A stretch of 64,000 nt of DNA, taken from positions 200,918,537 to 200,982,536 of the forward strand of contig CM077672.1 in assembly GCA_039707655.1 (NCBI GenBank), in the 5' to 3' direction. Made by a program: the position numbers and the translations under genes. Shown here one piece after another: positions 35,579-48,091 of this stretch. The notes under the pieces are model-generated. The model did no database searches, was not told the origin of the DNA, and was given only the letters and a program-made list of their open reading frames with translations. How positions within the stretch are numbered: the stretch's first letter is position 1; each line of letters starts with the position of its first letter. This DNA comes from Elymus sibiricus (Eukaryota; Streptophyta; Magnoliopsida; Poales; Poaceae).

Positions 35579-36306
35579 TTCAAGCAGTTCTCTCGGGAGG
35601 TGAACGCGGCCCTCCCGGCGCTCAAGTCCGCCGGGCGCCTCAAGTGGTCTAAGTTCCCCATCGCCTTCGATGCCAGTGACCGCCCCAAGTCCACAAAGGC
35701 CGTGGGTGCCGTCCCCCTGCTGTGCACCTCCACCATCAGCAATGTCGCGGTCACCAAAACCCTCATCGACGGAGGTGCCGGCCTCAACGTGATCTCCATC
35801 GAGACCTTCGAAACGCTCCAAGTGCCCTACGAGCACCTGATGCCTACCAAGCCCTTCTCGGGCATCACCGACGGCTCCAGTATCCCCTGGGGCAGGTGCG
35901 CCTTCCCGTCACCTTCGGCACCCACCAAAACTACCGTACGGAGTTCATCGTCTTCAATGTGGCTCAGATCGGCCTGCCCTACAACGCCATCTTGGGCTAC
36001 CCGGCGCTCTCCAAGTTCATGGCCGCGACCCACCATGCTTACGGCCTCGTCAAGATGCCCGACTGCAGCGGTACCCTCACCGTCCGCTGTGACGAGAAGG
36101 ATGCACTGCACACCCTCGAGCACGCCTACAAGACTGCCTCCACCGCTTACCCGGCCAATGAGGACGTGCCTGGGCCTGCCGAGGAGACGCCCGTGAAGAA
36201 GAAGCCCCTGCTCTCTCTGGAGCAGGCTGAGTCCAAGAAGGAGTCGCTGGATGGGGGTGAAGCAGGCCCCTCCCTCGCCGTCAGCGGCGGGCCCTCCCCC
36301 AAATAG
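35579..36306 (+). pseudogene. Element C protease
   Basis: Retroviral-type aspartic protease: KTLIDGGAGLNVIS (active-site DGG) at about 35758, then after a 1-base frameshift near 35890 the flap/C-terminal part GLPYNAILGYPALSKFMA. It ends at TAG 36304-36306. Element A has no equivalent of this segment. Confidence 0.82.
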
Positions 36307-36875
36307 GAAGGCGCGCTCGTCACCTTCCTCCGGCAAGCCCTGATGCGTTAGCTTGGACAGCATCAGGCGCGCCCGGCCTACCGAGGGAGGTGATCGAGCA
36401 CCACTCAGCCGCGTGCCGGAGCACGCGGCTCGTCAAGCAGAAAGAACGGCGTCAGGCGCCTGAGAAGCTGGAAGTCACCACCCAGGAAGTAAACAAACCC
36501 CAGGATGCTGGTATCGCCTGTGAGGCCCCCCACCCCATGTGGATCGCCAGCCTCACCCCCGTCGCCAGGCTGTGCAGTAGCGCGCGCATGTGCGTCCACT
36601 TCATCGCCCTCAACCAGGCTCGTCTCACGGGCCCCTTCCCTCCTCCGTGCATCGCCGCGGGCTCGCCCTGGCTCATGCGTATGCCGTTCGGCCTAGAGGG
36701 TGCTGGAGCCACCTTCGCGAGGCTGATGCGCATGAGCCTAGAGTCCCACATCTCAAGGAATACGGAGGTGGTTAACACACGCCCACCGGCCCCCCGCGGC
36801 CCCACTCGTGACGGAGGTGGGTGTTCCGGTACCAAACACATGGAACGCCCGCCATCACCGTAAGTTCTATCCGTG
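36307..36875 (+). pseudogene. Element C pol remnant (reverse transcriptase start and integrase end)
   Basis: The reverse transcriptase start (IEHHSAACRSTRLVKQKERR, then CVHFIALNQ) is followed by MRMPFGLEGAGATFARLM, with a deletion between them. Near 36775 the sequence jumps to the extreme end of integrase (VGVPVPNTWNARHHRKFYP). The YVDD box, both RNase H domains and nearly all of integrase are lost. Comparison with element A (53296-56590) shows the gap. Confidence 0.8.
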
Positions 36876-37929
36876 CCCCATGGATACGAGCGACATGGAG
36901 CTGTACACGCTCCGGGGCTCTCTCTACCCAAGTTGCCTCCGGCACGTGAGAGCTCCTTCCCACTCTCGTGGAAGCCCCATGCTCCGCACTAGCGGATGCC
37001 CCATGCTCAGTGCTGGCGGCCTACTTGAGGGGCCCTCGGCCGTCACATCCTCAAGCTGACCCGTGTCGAACACGGCAACATGTATCTTTCTGTTATGTAA
37101 TGAACCTGCTTCATACGTCGGTAAAGCTTATTTCCTCCAAAACCCTGTGTGCTTGCAGCCGCGGGGCACGTGCTCATGATCTCACCCATGCCTGTCACAT
37201 GAGCGGGGGCTGGGCACGGTGTCTGTGCTCGGGTCAGTCCTAGCAGCACTGAAAAACCCAAGCGGCTGAGCTCTGACTCGCGGGCCTGCTCCCGTGCACG
37301 TCACCTCACCAGGTCCTTGGTGCTCTTGTCTCCTCACATAACACCCATAGGCGACCTCGCGAGTGCGCCCTGCTGCACAACTTGCGAAAACTTGGCAGTT
37401 TCCCTGGTGCAGGATATCGAAGGCCTCTGGAGCCCCCCAGGGAGGCCTCGTGAGCGGGGCCCTACGGGCGGAAGGCCTCATGAGGGACCGCGATTCACGA
37501 GCCGCGCCCTGCAAAGGACTCGCCCCAAGCCGCACGCCTCGAAGGAGCTAAGTCTAAAGCACCCCTCGGGTCTTTTCCTTCTCGTTTCTCTCTCCTGGTA
37601 TCCTGATTTCCTTGGCACGACCAGCCTGCGCGTCAAGGGGGGACCCTGAGCATCGTGCCTCAGAGACTCCTACCTGCCCTAAGAGCCCTACACCCTCTAG
37701 CCTTGCCGAGCGCACGCTCTGGGCATACCAGCGACGCCTGTAGCTTGCCTCGGGGGCAGGGTCCCAGCGACACAGGGAATGAAGGCAATATAAAAGGGAA
37801 ATAAAGGCCTCGAGAGGAAAACAAAAACGCGTAAATCATCAAGTACTTGGCAACAAAAGTACCATGCAAATGTTTTCACGCCCCCACGAGACCGCGTCTA
37901 CCCTATTACAGCAACAGGTCAAGGAGGAT
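36876..37929 (+). other. Element C non-coding region after pol
   Basis: No coding sequence supported. The block at 37200-37330 recurs at 8345-8480 in E and, inverted, at 52720-52860 in A. It has several CCTCG(C/T)GAGG palindromes and an AT-rich end that probably contains the 3' untranslated region of the antisense gene. Confidence 0.65.
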
Positions 37930-38015
37930 TTAGGCGCGTGAGGCGCCGCCGTCGCCGCTCCTGCCGTTGTCGCGAGGGGGCTCGCCACTGCCGCCGCTGA
38001 TCTTAGGCTCGAAGG

Positions 38016-38910
38016 CGTACAGCCCGACGAAGCCGGCCACGCGCTCCCTCAAAGACTCCTCGAGGGGTTCACGAAGCTCCGCCGGGACAGGGGTCACCAC
38101 CCGCCCGAAGTCGAAGCGATCGTCGAGGCGGATAAGGTTGCTGAAGAGTCGTGTTGTCGCCTGGGTCAGCAGGTCGCGGCACGCTTCCTCGACGGTGGCA
38201 TCCATATCCAGCAGCTGCTTCTTGAGGTCGTCGACCTCGGCCTGGAGCTCGTCCCGCCTGGCCGCGAGGCTCCTCTGCTCGTCGAGAGTGGCCGGGGCGG
38301 CCGCCAGCTCACGCTCCTTCCCCAGTAGGCGCTCCCGCTCTGCCCCTTGCGCGGACGCGGATGTCGTGAGCTCGCATTCCAGGGTCTTGGCGTTCGCCTC
38401 AAGGGTAGCGACCGCCTCCTGGCGCCTCAGGATCTCCTCTTCACGCTTTGGGAGCTCAGCTTCGCGGGATGCGAGCCGACCTTCGCGGGCCTCCGCGGCC
38501 TCCTCCCGCGTCTTAAGCCGGCGCTCACGCGAGGCAACCTGCTCCTAGAGTGTGTTCTCGTAAGCGTCCGCCTCCTCCTGCCGCCGCTTGGCCTCCTGGG
38601 CATCTTCGAGGGCCTTTGCGAGGGACGCCTGGGCGTCTTTGGCAAACTGCTCGCGCTGCGCCTGCGCCTCCTTGCCCCGCTGGCGGTCGAGCTTCGCCGC
38701 CTCCCAGAGCTGGCTCCTCCCCTCCGTTAGCCTCCGCCGCTCCTCCGCGCAGAGCTCCACCTCCTTCCTGAGCTTGCCTTCGAGGGCCTCAAGGGCCGCC
38801 TTGACGCAGTTGACGGACCCGCCCCAAGGCGCCGTGCCGCTCTCCCTCAGCACCAAGGCGCGACTCGCCCGCGCCTCCTCGTGACCTGCTGGCGTCATCG
38901 GGCGGGAAGG
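38016..38910 (+). repeat. Tandem duplication in element C, unit 1
   Basis: This segment (895 bases, starting CGTACAGCCCGACGAAGCC) is repeated at 38911-41794 once the CACTA element and its target duplication are removed (894 bases). Breakpoints share GAAGG (38011-38015, 38906-38910 and about 41790-41794). The unit codes for most of the coiled coil of the antisense protein. Confidence 0.9.
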
Positions 38911-40090
38911 CGTACAGCCCGATGAAGCCGACCACACGCTCCCTCGCAGACTCCTTGAGGGGTTCGCGGAGCTTCACCGGGATAGGGGTCACCATCCGCC
39001 CGAAGTCGAAGCGATCGTCGAGGTGGAGAAGGTTGCTGAAGAGTCGCGTTGTCGCCTCACTACTAGAAAAACGGCTATAGCTAATATGGACATTAATGGC
39101 GCACCATGTATGTGGTGCGCCACTGCTATATAGCAGTGGCGCACCAGATATTTGTGCGCCATTAATGTCCATATTACTAATGGCGCACCTGGTGTGTGGT
39201 GCGCCACTGCTAAGTTTCTCCTGGGCACACCCCCCTCCCCAGACTTACCAGTGGCGCACCGGGGTGTGGTGCGCCATTACTAGTTTTAACTAGTAATGGC
39301 GCACCACACCCACGGTGCGCCACTACTAACAATTTTTTTTTCAATTTTTTTTTCAAAACTAGTAATGGCGCACCGTGGGTGTGGTGCGCCATTACTAGTT
39401 TTCACTAGTAATGGCGCACCACACCCACGGTGCGCCATTACTAGTTTTCGCACATGCCAACCCCACCCTGCCACCCACTCCCACCACACACACACAAACA
39501 CCCCCCTGGATCGCGCCTTTTCAGTTTAAAAAAAAATAAAAGAAAATGATAAAAGATTCAAAAAAATTCAAAAAAATAGATGCCCATGTGTTATGTGTTC
39601 TAGTTGTTAGGAAAATTAACAAACATGAATTTTGATTTTTTTTGCAAAAAGCCGCCGTGTTTCGGTAAAATGGCCGTAACTTTTGCATACGACCTCCGAT
39701 GAAAAAGTTTTTTATATGAAAAAGCATCTACTCAAAAAGTTACATCCGAATTCAATCGGCTACGCCCGTTATCGATTTTTTAGAATCCTCAAAAACCTAA
39801 CAGAAAAAAAGTTACGATGCTTTTAAGATCTGGAGGCAAAAAAATAAAAAAAATAAAAAAAGTTAGCAATGGCGCACCAGTGCATAGTGCGCCACTACTA
39901 TTTTCCCTCCTTCAAAATTCAAAAAAAATTATAAATAGTAATGGCGCACCACACCTAGGTGCGCCACTGTTATGTACCATAGCAATGGCGCACCACACCT
40001 AGGTTCGCCATTATTAAGGTACATAGCAATGGCGCACCACACCTAGGTGCGCCATTACTATTTTCCCGCCTTCAAAATTCAAAAAAATTC

Positions 40091-40121
<31 letters not shown>

Positions 40122-41794
40122 AAATAAAAAAAATAAAAAAAGGGTTAGCAATGGCGCACCAGTACAAGGTGCGCCACTGCTAAGCCATATATAAACCCGG
40201 TCGGCCTCCTTCTCCTCCTTACCTCTTCATTCTTCTCCTCCTCTCCTCCACTCCATCTCCTCCTCTCCTCCACCATACTCCCCTCCTCCTCTCCGGCGAC
40301 CTCCTCTCCGGCGACATCCTCTCCGGCGACCTCCTCACGGTGCTCTCCGGCGACCTCCTCCTCCTCCTCTCCGGCGACCTAGGTGACCTCCTCCTCCTCC
40401 TCTCCGGCGACCTAGGCGACCTCCTCTCCGGTCCTCTCCGGCGACCTCCTCCTCCTCTCCGGCGACCTAGGTGACCTCCTCCTCCTCCTCTCCGGCGACC
40501 TAGGCGACCTCCTCTCCGGTCCTCTCCGGCGACCTCCTCCTCCTCTCCGGCGACCTAGGCGAGCTCCTCTCCGGCGACCTCCTCCTCCCTCCTCTCCTCC
40601 TCATGGTCTCTCCTCCCTCCTCTCCGGCGACCTCCTCTCCGGCCACATGTGGAGATCCCCGGCACAAAGAACGTAGCAGAACGAAATTTGAAAAAATATC
40701 ACAAAAAAAATCGCAAAAAAAAATCGTGCCAGATCCGGATCTAGAATTCAAAAAAAAGTAAGCAATGGCGCACCAGTGCATGGTGCGCCACTACTATTTT
40801 CCCGCCTTCAAATTTCAAAAAAAAAATTCAAAAAAATTCAATTAAAAAAAAGTTACCAGTGGCGCACCTGTAGCAATAGTAATGGCGCACCACATGGTGC
40901 GCCACTAGTATTTGGATTACTAATGGCGCACCAGAGGTGCGCCATTACTATTTGTTACTAATGGCGTGATAATAGTGGCGCACCTATAGTGCGCCATTAA
41001 TAGCCAAAATAGGTGCGCCACTAACAACCTTTTTTCTAGTAGTGCCTGGGTCAGCAGGTCATGGAACACTTCCTTGACGGTGGCATCCATATCCAGCAGC
41101 TGCTTCTTGAGGTCATCGACCTCGGCCTGGAGCTCGTCCAGCCTGGCCGCGAGGCTCCTTTGCTCGTCGAGAGTGGCCTGGGCGACGGCCAGCTCACGCT
41201 CCTTCACTAGTAGGCGCTCCCGCTCTGCCTATTGCGCGGACGCGGATGCCGCGAGCTCGCGTTCCAGGGTCTTGGCGTTCGCCTCGAGGGTAGCGACCGC
41301 CTCCTGGCGCCTCAGGATCTTCTCCTCGCGCTTCGGGAGCTCAGCTTCGCGGGATGCGAGCCGACCATCGCGGGCCTCCGCGGCCTCCTCCCGCGTCTTG
41401 AGCCGGCGCTCACGCAAGGCAGCCTGCTCCTGGAGTGTCTTCTCGTAAGCGTCCGCCTCCTCCTGCCGCTGCTTGGCCTCCTGGGCATCTTCGAGGGCCT
41501 TCGTGAGGGACACCTGGGCGTCTTTGGCGAGCTGCTCGCACTGCGCCTGCGCCTCCTCGTCCCGCTGGCAGTCGAGTTCGCCGCCTCCCGGAGCTGGCTC
41601 CACCCCTTCGTCAGCCTCCGCCACTCCTCCGCGCAGAGCTCTGCCTCCTTCCTGAGCTCGCCTTTGAGGGCCTCGAGGGCCACCTTGATGCGGTTGACGG
41701 CCCCGCCCCAGGGCGCGGTGCCGCTCTCCCTCAGCATCAAGGCGCGACTCGCCCGCACCTCCTCGTGACCTGCTGGCGTCGTCGGGCGGGAAGG
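38911..41794 (+). repeat. Tandem duplication in element C, unit 2, split by the CACTA element
   Basis: Second unit of the same tandem duplication, starting CGTACAGCCCGATGAAGCC. The CACTA element interrupts only this unit, so the tandem duplication is older than, or independent of, the CACTA insertion. Confidence 0.9.
39058..41044. mobile_element. Small non-autonomous CACTA (En/Spm) DNA transposon
   Basis: Terminal inverted repeats CACTACTAGAAAAA (39058) and TTTTTCTAGTAGTG (ending 41044), and a 3-bp target duplication CCT (39055-39057 and 41045-41047). The subterminal regions are filled with direct and inverted copies of TGGCGCACC/GGTGCGCCA. The centre has an AT-rich part and a CT-rich minisatellite (about 40200-40650, units near CTCTCCGGCGACCTC). 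No transposase is seen, so it would need one in trans. Confidence 0.93.
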
Positions 41795-42107
41795 CACGAT
41801 CTCAGGCCCCTTCGGCAGCCCTGCACTATCGCCCCCAGCAGGGGTCGCAATCACCGTCTGGCATGGAGGGCCCGGGATGGCTGCCCCCGGCACCGGCGGC
41901 GTTGCCCCGCGCTCGGGCGTTGCCTTGGATGCCTCGAGGGCCGGACGCTCGGGCCCGGGGACGGTTCCCGCGAGGGCTACGGTGAGCTCCGCCGCAGCGG
42001 GCATGGCGCGCTGAGAAGAGGCCGGCGCCTCGTCCCCCTTTCCCGCCGTCTCGACACCGGCAACGGGGGCCGCATCAGGAGGCACCGCCGTAGCAGGCCT
42101 GAGAGGC

Positions 42108-43028
42108 TGTCGGAAGTCAGGCCCCGGGGACCCAAAGGTTCGAACACTGGGGTGAGCTCGTTCTACCGCTTCGTCTCCTACCATGGCTAAGCTACGGCGA
42201 GGCTACAGCAAGAGCGCGCTAGCGAGGGACGGGGCGAGGACACATCGGTTTACCTAGGTTCGGGCCACCTTGCGGTGTAAGACCCTACTCCTGCTTGGTT
42301 GGTATTGCTCTGGTGCGAGAGAGAGAATACAAGGTTGAAGGTGATGAGGACTTGAGCTCCCCTCCTCTACAATGGCAGCACTGCCCTTTTATATCAGCCT
42401 TGGTCCTCTTCCCCCTCAAAACTTAGGCGGGAAGGGTTGCCACACTTTGGCGATTTTGAAAGGGGACAGGCGCTCAGGCTATCCTGACTAAAGGTGGTCT
42501 TCGCCTGCCAAAGCATGATCCATGACGCGCCGGTTGGCTCGGTGATGACCTCCGCCCTGCGCGCCCGTCGTCTTGGTCTTCCTTCGCCGATTGGGCAACC
42601 TTTGGGGTTGCTTTGGAGAGTAGATAGCTGGCCCTACTCCCTTAACACGAAAGAGGAAACCATCTTCATCCGCGCTTGCTGGCGCGGCCTCTGCTGCTGC
42701 TCGTCGCCACGCGCGTCACCCACGTTGTGGGCTTCGGACCGCACGGAACGCCGAACGGCCTTCGCATCGAGCGCCTGCGGGAGGGGGCCTCGGGAGGCCA
42801 CCTCGGAAAGCCGCCTCGCGAGGTCACTTCCGGAAGCCGCCTCGTGAGAGGGCCTCGCGAGGCCGTTGGTGGTGGTGCTGAGTATTACTCGCCACTTCCT
42901 GAGGAGGGGGCCTCATGAGGGGTCTTGGTGAGATGCTCGGTGGCGACGGCCTGCTGGGCCCATGCCAGGCGTTGTGCCCTGGGCCAAAGGCAGACGGGCC
43001 TGGATACCCCGGGTTCCATGGGCCCGAC
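42108..43028 (-). repeat. Element A 3' LTR (its last base lies across element B)
   Basis: Starts on the plus strand with TGTCGGAAGTCAGG. The final LTR base, A, is at 48578, after element B and its second CCGAC. A stretch of about 16-18 bases present in the 5' LTR (around 59243-59262) is absent here. Confidence 0.92.
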
Positions 43029-43509
43029 TGACGGTATCCTGGACTAGGGGGTACTCACCACGTCGTCTCCCGACCAGTGGGTTGGGCCGAGGACCCCCAT
43101 GGCGGTTCACTAATGGGCCACTTCGGGCAACCCATGACATATACGAGGAAGATTCCACAAGACTTGATGATCAAGACAAGGACTCCTCTCCACCGGCGTA
43201 GCTGACTAGGACTCTTGTTATCCTAGGCCTCTCGTACATTATATTAGCCGAGGCTAGGCTAGTCGATAGATCATTATGATATTCATCATCACCCCTAGGG
43301 TTTAGACCACAACTTATGATCTCGAGGTAGATCAATCTTGTACTCGATACATCTCCATCAATATAAACAAGAGCAGGACGTAGGGTTTTACCTCCATCAA
43401 GAGGGCCCGAACCTGGATAAACATCGTCTCCATTGTCTCTGTTACCATCGATCCGAGATCCACAGCTCGGGACCCCCTACCCCGAGATCCGCCGGATTTA
43501 CCTCCGACA
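43029..43509 (+). repeat. Element B 5' LTR
   Basis: 481 bp, TGACGGTATCC...CTCCGACA. The TATA region reads TTATATTAGCC near 43240, whereas the 3' LTR has TTATATAAGCC (about 48302), so the box of this copy is changed. Confidence 0.95.
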
Positions 43510-46500
43510 CTGGTGCTTTCATTGAGAGTTCCGCTGTGTGATCGCCGCGGTTCGATGGGAATTCAGATCGGCTCTGACGCGATCTACACGTCGGTACAGA
43601 ACCTCATCGTCGACGACGACATCTTTGTTGCCGGCTCGACTAGCAACCTCGGCTGGACCGAGGACAATGCTACATGTCGGATCATCAAGATCGGACTGGC
43701 GCCCTCATCAACTTCAACTCCGATCTCTATCAAGATCATGGGGGAATCCTCCATGGAGCTCGGGGGCTCAAGATCAACATTGCCCTCGAGTGACCGTGCA
43801 GTTTTTCTGGACAGCGGGTTCGCGCTCACCGTCACCGCCACCTCGAGCGTCGATTTGACGAATCCTTTGGTGGAATTGTGTGGAATTGAGTCTATAATGA
43901 CCCCGTAAAATTTCGTCATATTTCGATGGAGGAATCTCCGGCGATCTATGATATACCGGAGGCTTGTCAAATCTGGACGGGAATCTGGACGAGTTTAGGG
44001 CGTGGGCTCCAGCGTCTAGCTCGGATATCCTTTGGAAGATCCAACCGTTGATCGGCTGCGGATTTCCGGTATCTACCACCCCTCAAAATTTGAGCTCGAT
44101 CTGACCGTCCAAACTCCGGGAATAGTCTGATGAGTGCATCACTTTTCGGATCTGTTTTCTGCGCGGAAACGAATCCGACCCATGTTCGTCTTTTTCGTGG
44201 ACGGGATATCGGATATCCTTTTTGAAGGAAACTCTCTCTAGGGTATTGTGTTTTGTTTCCAAACACATGCTCACAAATTTTTCTCCTTTTCGGAGGTGAT
44301 GTTCACTGTCACGCCGGTGTTAAACCAGCCCGACAACGTTGCTCCACGGCTGCCGACCTGCGTTAGACAGGTCATCGCTTCATCGAGCCGAGGTCAACCT
44401 CATCAGGATCCTCACCCCGGCGAGCCGACCTAGAGTTCGGCATCACGGCTAAATCATCACCAACATCGTCGCCCCACGGATTGCACGGGTCGGGCGCGCC
44501 GGCATCTCTGCGCGGTCACTTCATCGAGCCGGCATTGACCGCGTCAGAAGTTACGATCTGCGTCGGCATCGCCGCGCCGTTGCTTCTTCAAGCCGATGTC
44601 CACCACGCCGACCTGCTTCGACACCTCGGCTGGCATGGGGCTGCAACGTCACTTTACCGACCTGCTCCGTCACCTTGGCTAGACTGGGGGCATCGCCATC
44701 TCTTTATCAAACTACTCCGGGGACTTCGGCGTCACCAGCCGACCAGCTTCGTCACGTTAGCTGGACCGGGGGCTTCGCCATCGCTTCATCGACCTACTCC
44801 GGCGTCACCCTGCCGACCTACTCTGTCTCCTCCGCTGGACCCGGGGCTTCGCCTCGGCACATCGGCAGTTTTGTGCTGCCACTTCATTAGCCGAGCTCTT
44901 CGCTCGGCCACCCCAGGACCGGCTTGGCGGTTGGGATCTCGACCCGTTGCAAGCCCGGACTATGTCATCAACACCGAGCACATTAACTAGCTAAATCCCT
45001 TTCATGCTTAACTTTTTTCAATTTTTAATTTTTTTTGGTTCATCCAAGCGTTATGCTTTTGTGTTAAATAGACAAGTTATTAGTTAAACACTTAGTTTGT
45101 TAAAACCTCTGTTTGTTAAAAACACTCCCTTTACCCATGTTAACTGGGGGCTCTTAAATTTATACGAGCCGTTTTATAATAAGTGTTTTCTTCTAAGTCG
45201 TTGCAAAGTTTTTTTCTACCACTCCTTTCTCGACACGAGTGTGTGGTCAATAGCCGGATAGCCTGGTTTCTCTCTAAAGCCGCTAGAGTTTGGTTCGCTA
45301 AACTGGCCTAAGAAGCACTCCGCCTTCGGGAATAGGAGGTTGAAGCCGAAGGCTAACCCGCTTGAAGTCTTGAGATCGGATGTGTCATATTAAAGCACGA
45401 CGGAAGGACAAACTAATTTTAAAGATCACTTTTCGGATTGGCACCAAAAAACTTGATTTAGTTCGGATGTCAAGTTTTTACATAAGTTTTTTGACTTTTT
45501 GAGCTTATGGCACTTTTACGCTATTTGTATGTTTTTTCAGGAGGCGGGACATCCTCATGACCGAGGTGCCCTGCGTAATAATTCAGCTCGGGAGATCTTT
45601 TCTGACCCGTAGCTTGGCATCTTTCCTGCCGACCTACACTTCGGCGTTGGCGAAATGCACATGACATCTGGACTAGTTCCCGAGGAGATTCGGTCCTCAA
45701 GTTGGTCGGTCGCACCCAACCTGAGTCTCGGTGGCTACTGTGTGTCTCCAGCATAACTCTCGCAGTACGACGCCGGACGCCTTTAACGCGTCAGCAATAT
45801 TAATGGGGGGCTGCGACTTGAGCCGAACCCACCAAAAGCCAAGGTACTCCGAGGAGTCCTCGGCAAAACGTTCTCGGATATTGCTTTATATGCATCAGTT
45901 TCGAATTGTGTCTTCGGTCAATAGTTAGGTTGCCCGGCTCCTGTGCTTACTCCTTATGGTCCCGATTGTTCGGCTAAGGGTAAAGGGAGAACCACTGTGA
46001 TTGTACTTCCGGTTTAACTGGTCAAGTGCCTCAGTGGAGAAAGCTGAAAACTGACTGTCACAATAAGCGTAAACTGGTCAGCGATCCGATAACTGTGTTA
46101 AACTACAGATAGATAGAGGTTACCCCGTGTTAAGCAATTGGCCTTTCATAAAATTGGCCGAAGTGTTAATGGCTTGACCTCGGCTGACGCCGAACACTAA
46201 CCGGGGGCTAGTAAACTGGCCTCCCAACTTTAAGCTCCTATGACTAAGTGAAAGTTATAAAGCCTGCATATCTGATTGCCTCGTTTCCGCTAACGCAACC
46301 GCCTTCGGGCACCGAGACGTCGGCTACGGGTTGTCTTGTTACTTCGGAAACACCCTGCATAGTATCTACAAAGGGGTGGAAGCCGACGATGGGCCACTTT
46401 CAAATGATAAACGGTCGCAATGGAGTCAAAATAACATATAGCATAAAGCTGACCATCCTAACATGTGCCAAGGGCCCCTTGAGGTACCTCGATGCGGTTA

Positions 46501-48091
46501 CATCAGGACTCCTGGAGAGCCCAACATATCATTAGCATTTGTATTCAATATACAAAAGCTGCGTTCCGTAATAAAGCCATAAATATGCATCAATTTGACT
46601 TAAGATTTTGGCCAAGCTGGGTTGCCTTGCTCCTGTGCTTACCCCCTACGTTCTCGATTGTTCGGCTAGGGGGTAAAGGGAGCACCTCTTTGATTGTTAC
46701 TACCGGGTCATCCGAGTTAGTACCTCAGACTGTGTGAAGCCAAAAGCTAGGCATCTTAAGAATACAATTGGTCGGCATTAAAGACCACAGAGTTCGGGAA
46801 GTGAAAATTTAGGTTCATTAAAGACCACAGAGTTCGGGAAGTTTCCCCAAACTAAATCCTCAATATTTTTCTCCCACATTGATCGGAGTTGAGGTTTTCA
46901 CGATCATGGTCAACATGATAGCCTGAGAAAAGGAACTTATAAAGGAACTATTTTTCTTGGAAAGTGTTTCTTACGCTTAAACGTAATATAACATAAGCTC
47001 TATTCCACTTTGTTTGTAGAACCAAATAGCCGGATTGCCTTGTTATCCGAGGAGTCTGGTTCGCCTCAGCCGACCAGGAGTAGGAAACACTCCTCGGCCA
47101 ATGGTCGAGGAGGGAGAAGCCGAAGGCTAGTTAACAAAGTTTGTAGAACAGAGGCATTTGTAATGATGTAAAGTACTTGGATACATAGAATCATTACACA
47201 TAAATTGTGATTAAAGTCAATTTACTCTGGATATCGACCCTTAAGTTGGCCACCCGTGTCCAAATTAAGGCTCGGGGGCTACTGCATTGCTGATTCAATG
47301 CAGGAAAAATTCAAAGTGCAAAACAGTTTTCGAGGAGATTACGATCCTCCGGTTGGTCGGCCGCACCCAACCTGAGTCTCGAGGACTATGCACACCATGT
47401 TTCTGTTCCCAAGTATGCTGCCGAGCTAGGAGTTGATCCTCCGGCCGATTTAGTGAATCGACCTGAGTCTCAGGGGCTACTGGGATCAACGGTTTTATGT
47501 TTTCCTTCACGTGCATCTCGGATTTTGGACCGACACACACCTTGAGGGCTACTGGCTATACATCTTGGCAGAGAATAAATTGCACCAATCGAAAATATAT
47601 CCGCAAAAAATCAGCCCAAGACCGAGGTGGTGCAAAACCTCGGAAGCAGTTCGGCATAAAGCTCGGCTACGAGTGGCTGGCTCCATAGAGAACTTTTTTG
47701 GCATTAAGCTCGGCTGAACTCCTTCAACTTTTTCAATACCGAGGTAATCTATGACACCTCGGATGCCGATCGGTGTTAGAGCTCGCCTACAAAAAGACAC
47801 CTCGGATGCAGTCCGGTGTTTGAGCCCGGGTGCAAGAGGACACCGCCGCACGGGAAAAACTTTGAACCCGAGGTATGGCGTAAAAAATAACAAGGCATTG
47901 ATAAAGGCCGAAAACTTAAAGGGCTCCTCGGATGCCCGACGTATGAACTCTTCGGATACACCTCGGTAATCCTCAAGATCGGAGACGGGAAGATTTGTTG
48001 AACCAGTTTTCAAGACCGACGACCGAAGACGAAGAACAGTTTGGAAGAACCGAGGAGCGTCCCCAACTTGAAGACCGGTTCAGGGGGCTAC
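43510..48091 (+). other. Element B internal region, no coding function seen
   Basis: The first part has short open frames without known motifs. A GC-rich degenerate repeat (about 44330-44990) has units containing CTTCATCGA and CCGACCTGCT-like words. From about 45240 onward there are repeated modules. One (GGCTCCTGTGCTTAC, GATTGTTCGGCTA, AAAGGGAG) occurs at about 45926 and 46620 and in D at about 32220. A short direct repeat (AAAGACCACAGAGTTCGGGA) occurs twice near 46780 and 46820. Confidence 0.75.

Noticed and set aside
34802..35836. 344-residue minus-strand open frame
   Set aside because: It lies opposite element C gag, has no domain, and follows the GC-rich codon pattern of the sense frame.
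40200..40781. Possible Gly/Arg-rich gene in the CACTA element
   Set aside because: It is only the translation of a CT-rich minisatellite.
39070..40990. CRISPR-like array of short repeats
   Set aside because: Repeats occur in both orientations with irregular spacing inside a CACTA transposon of a plant genome.
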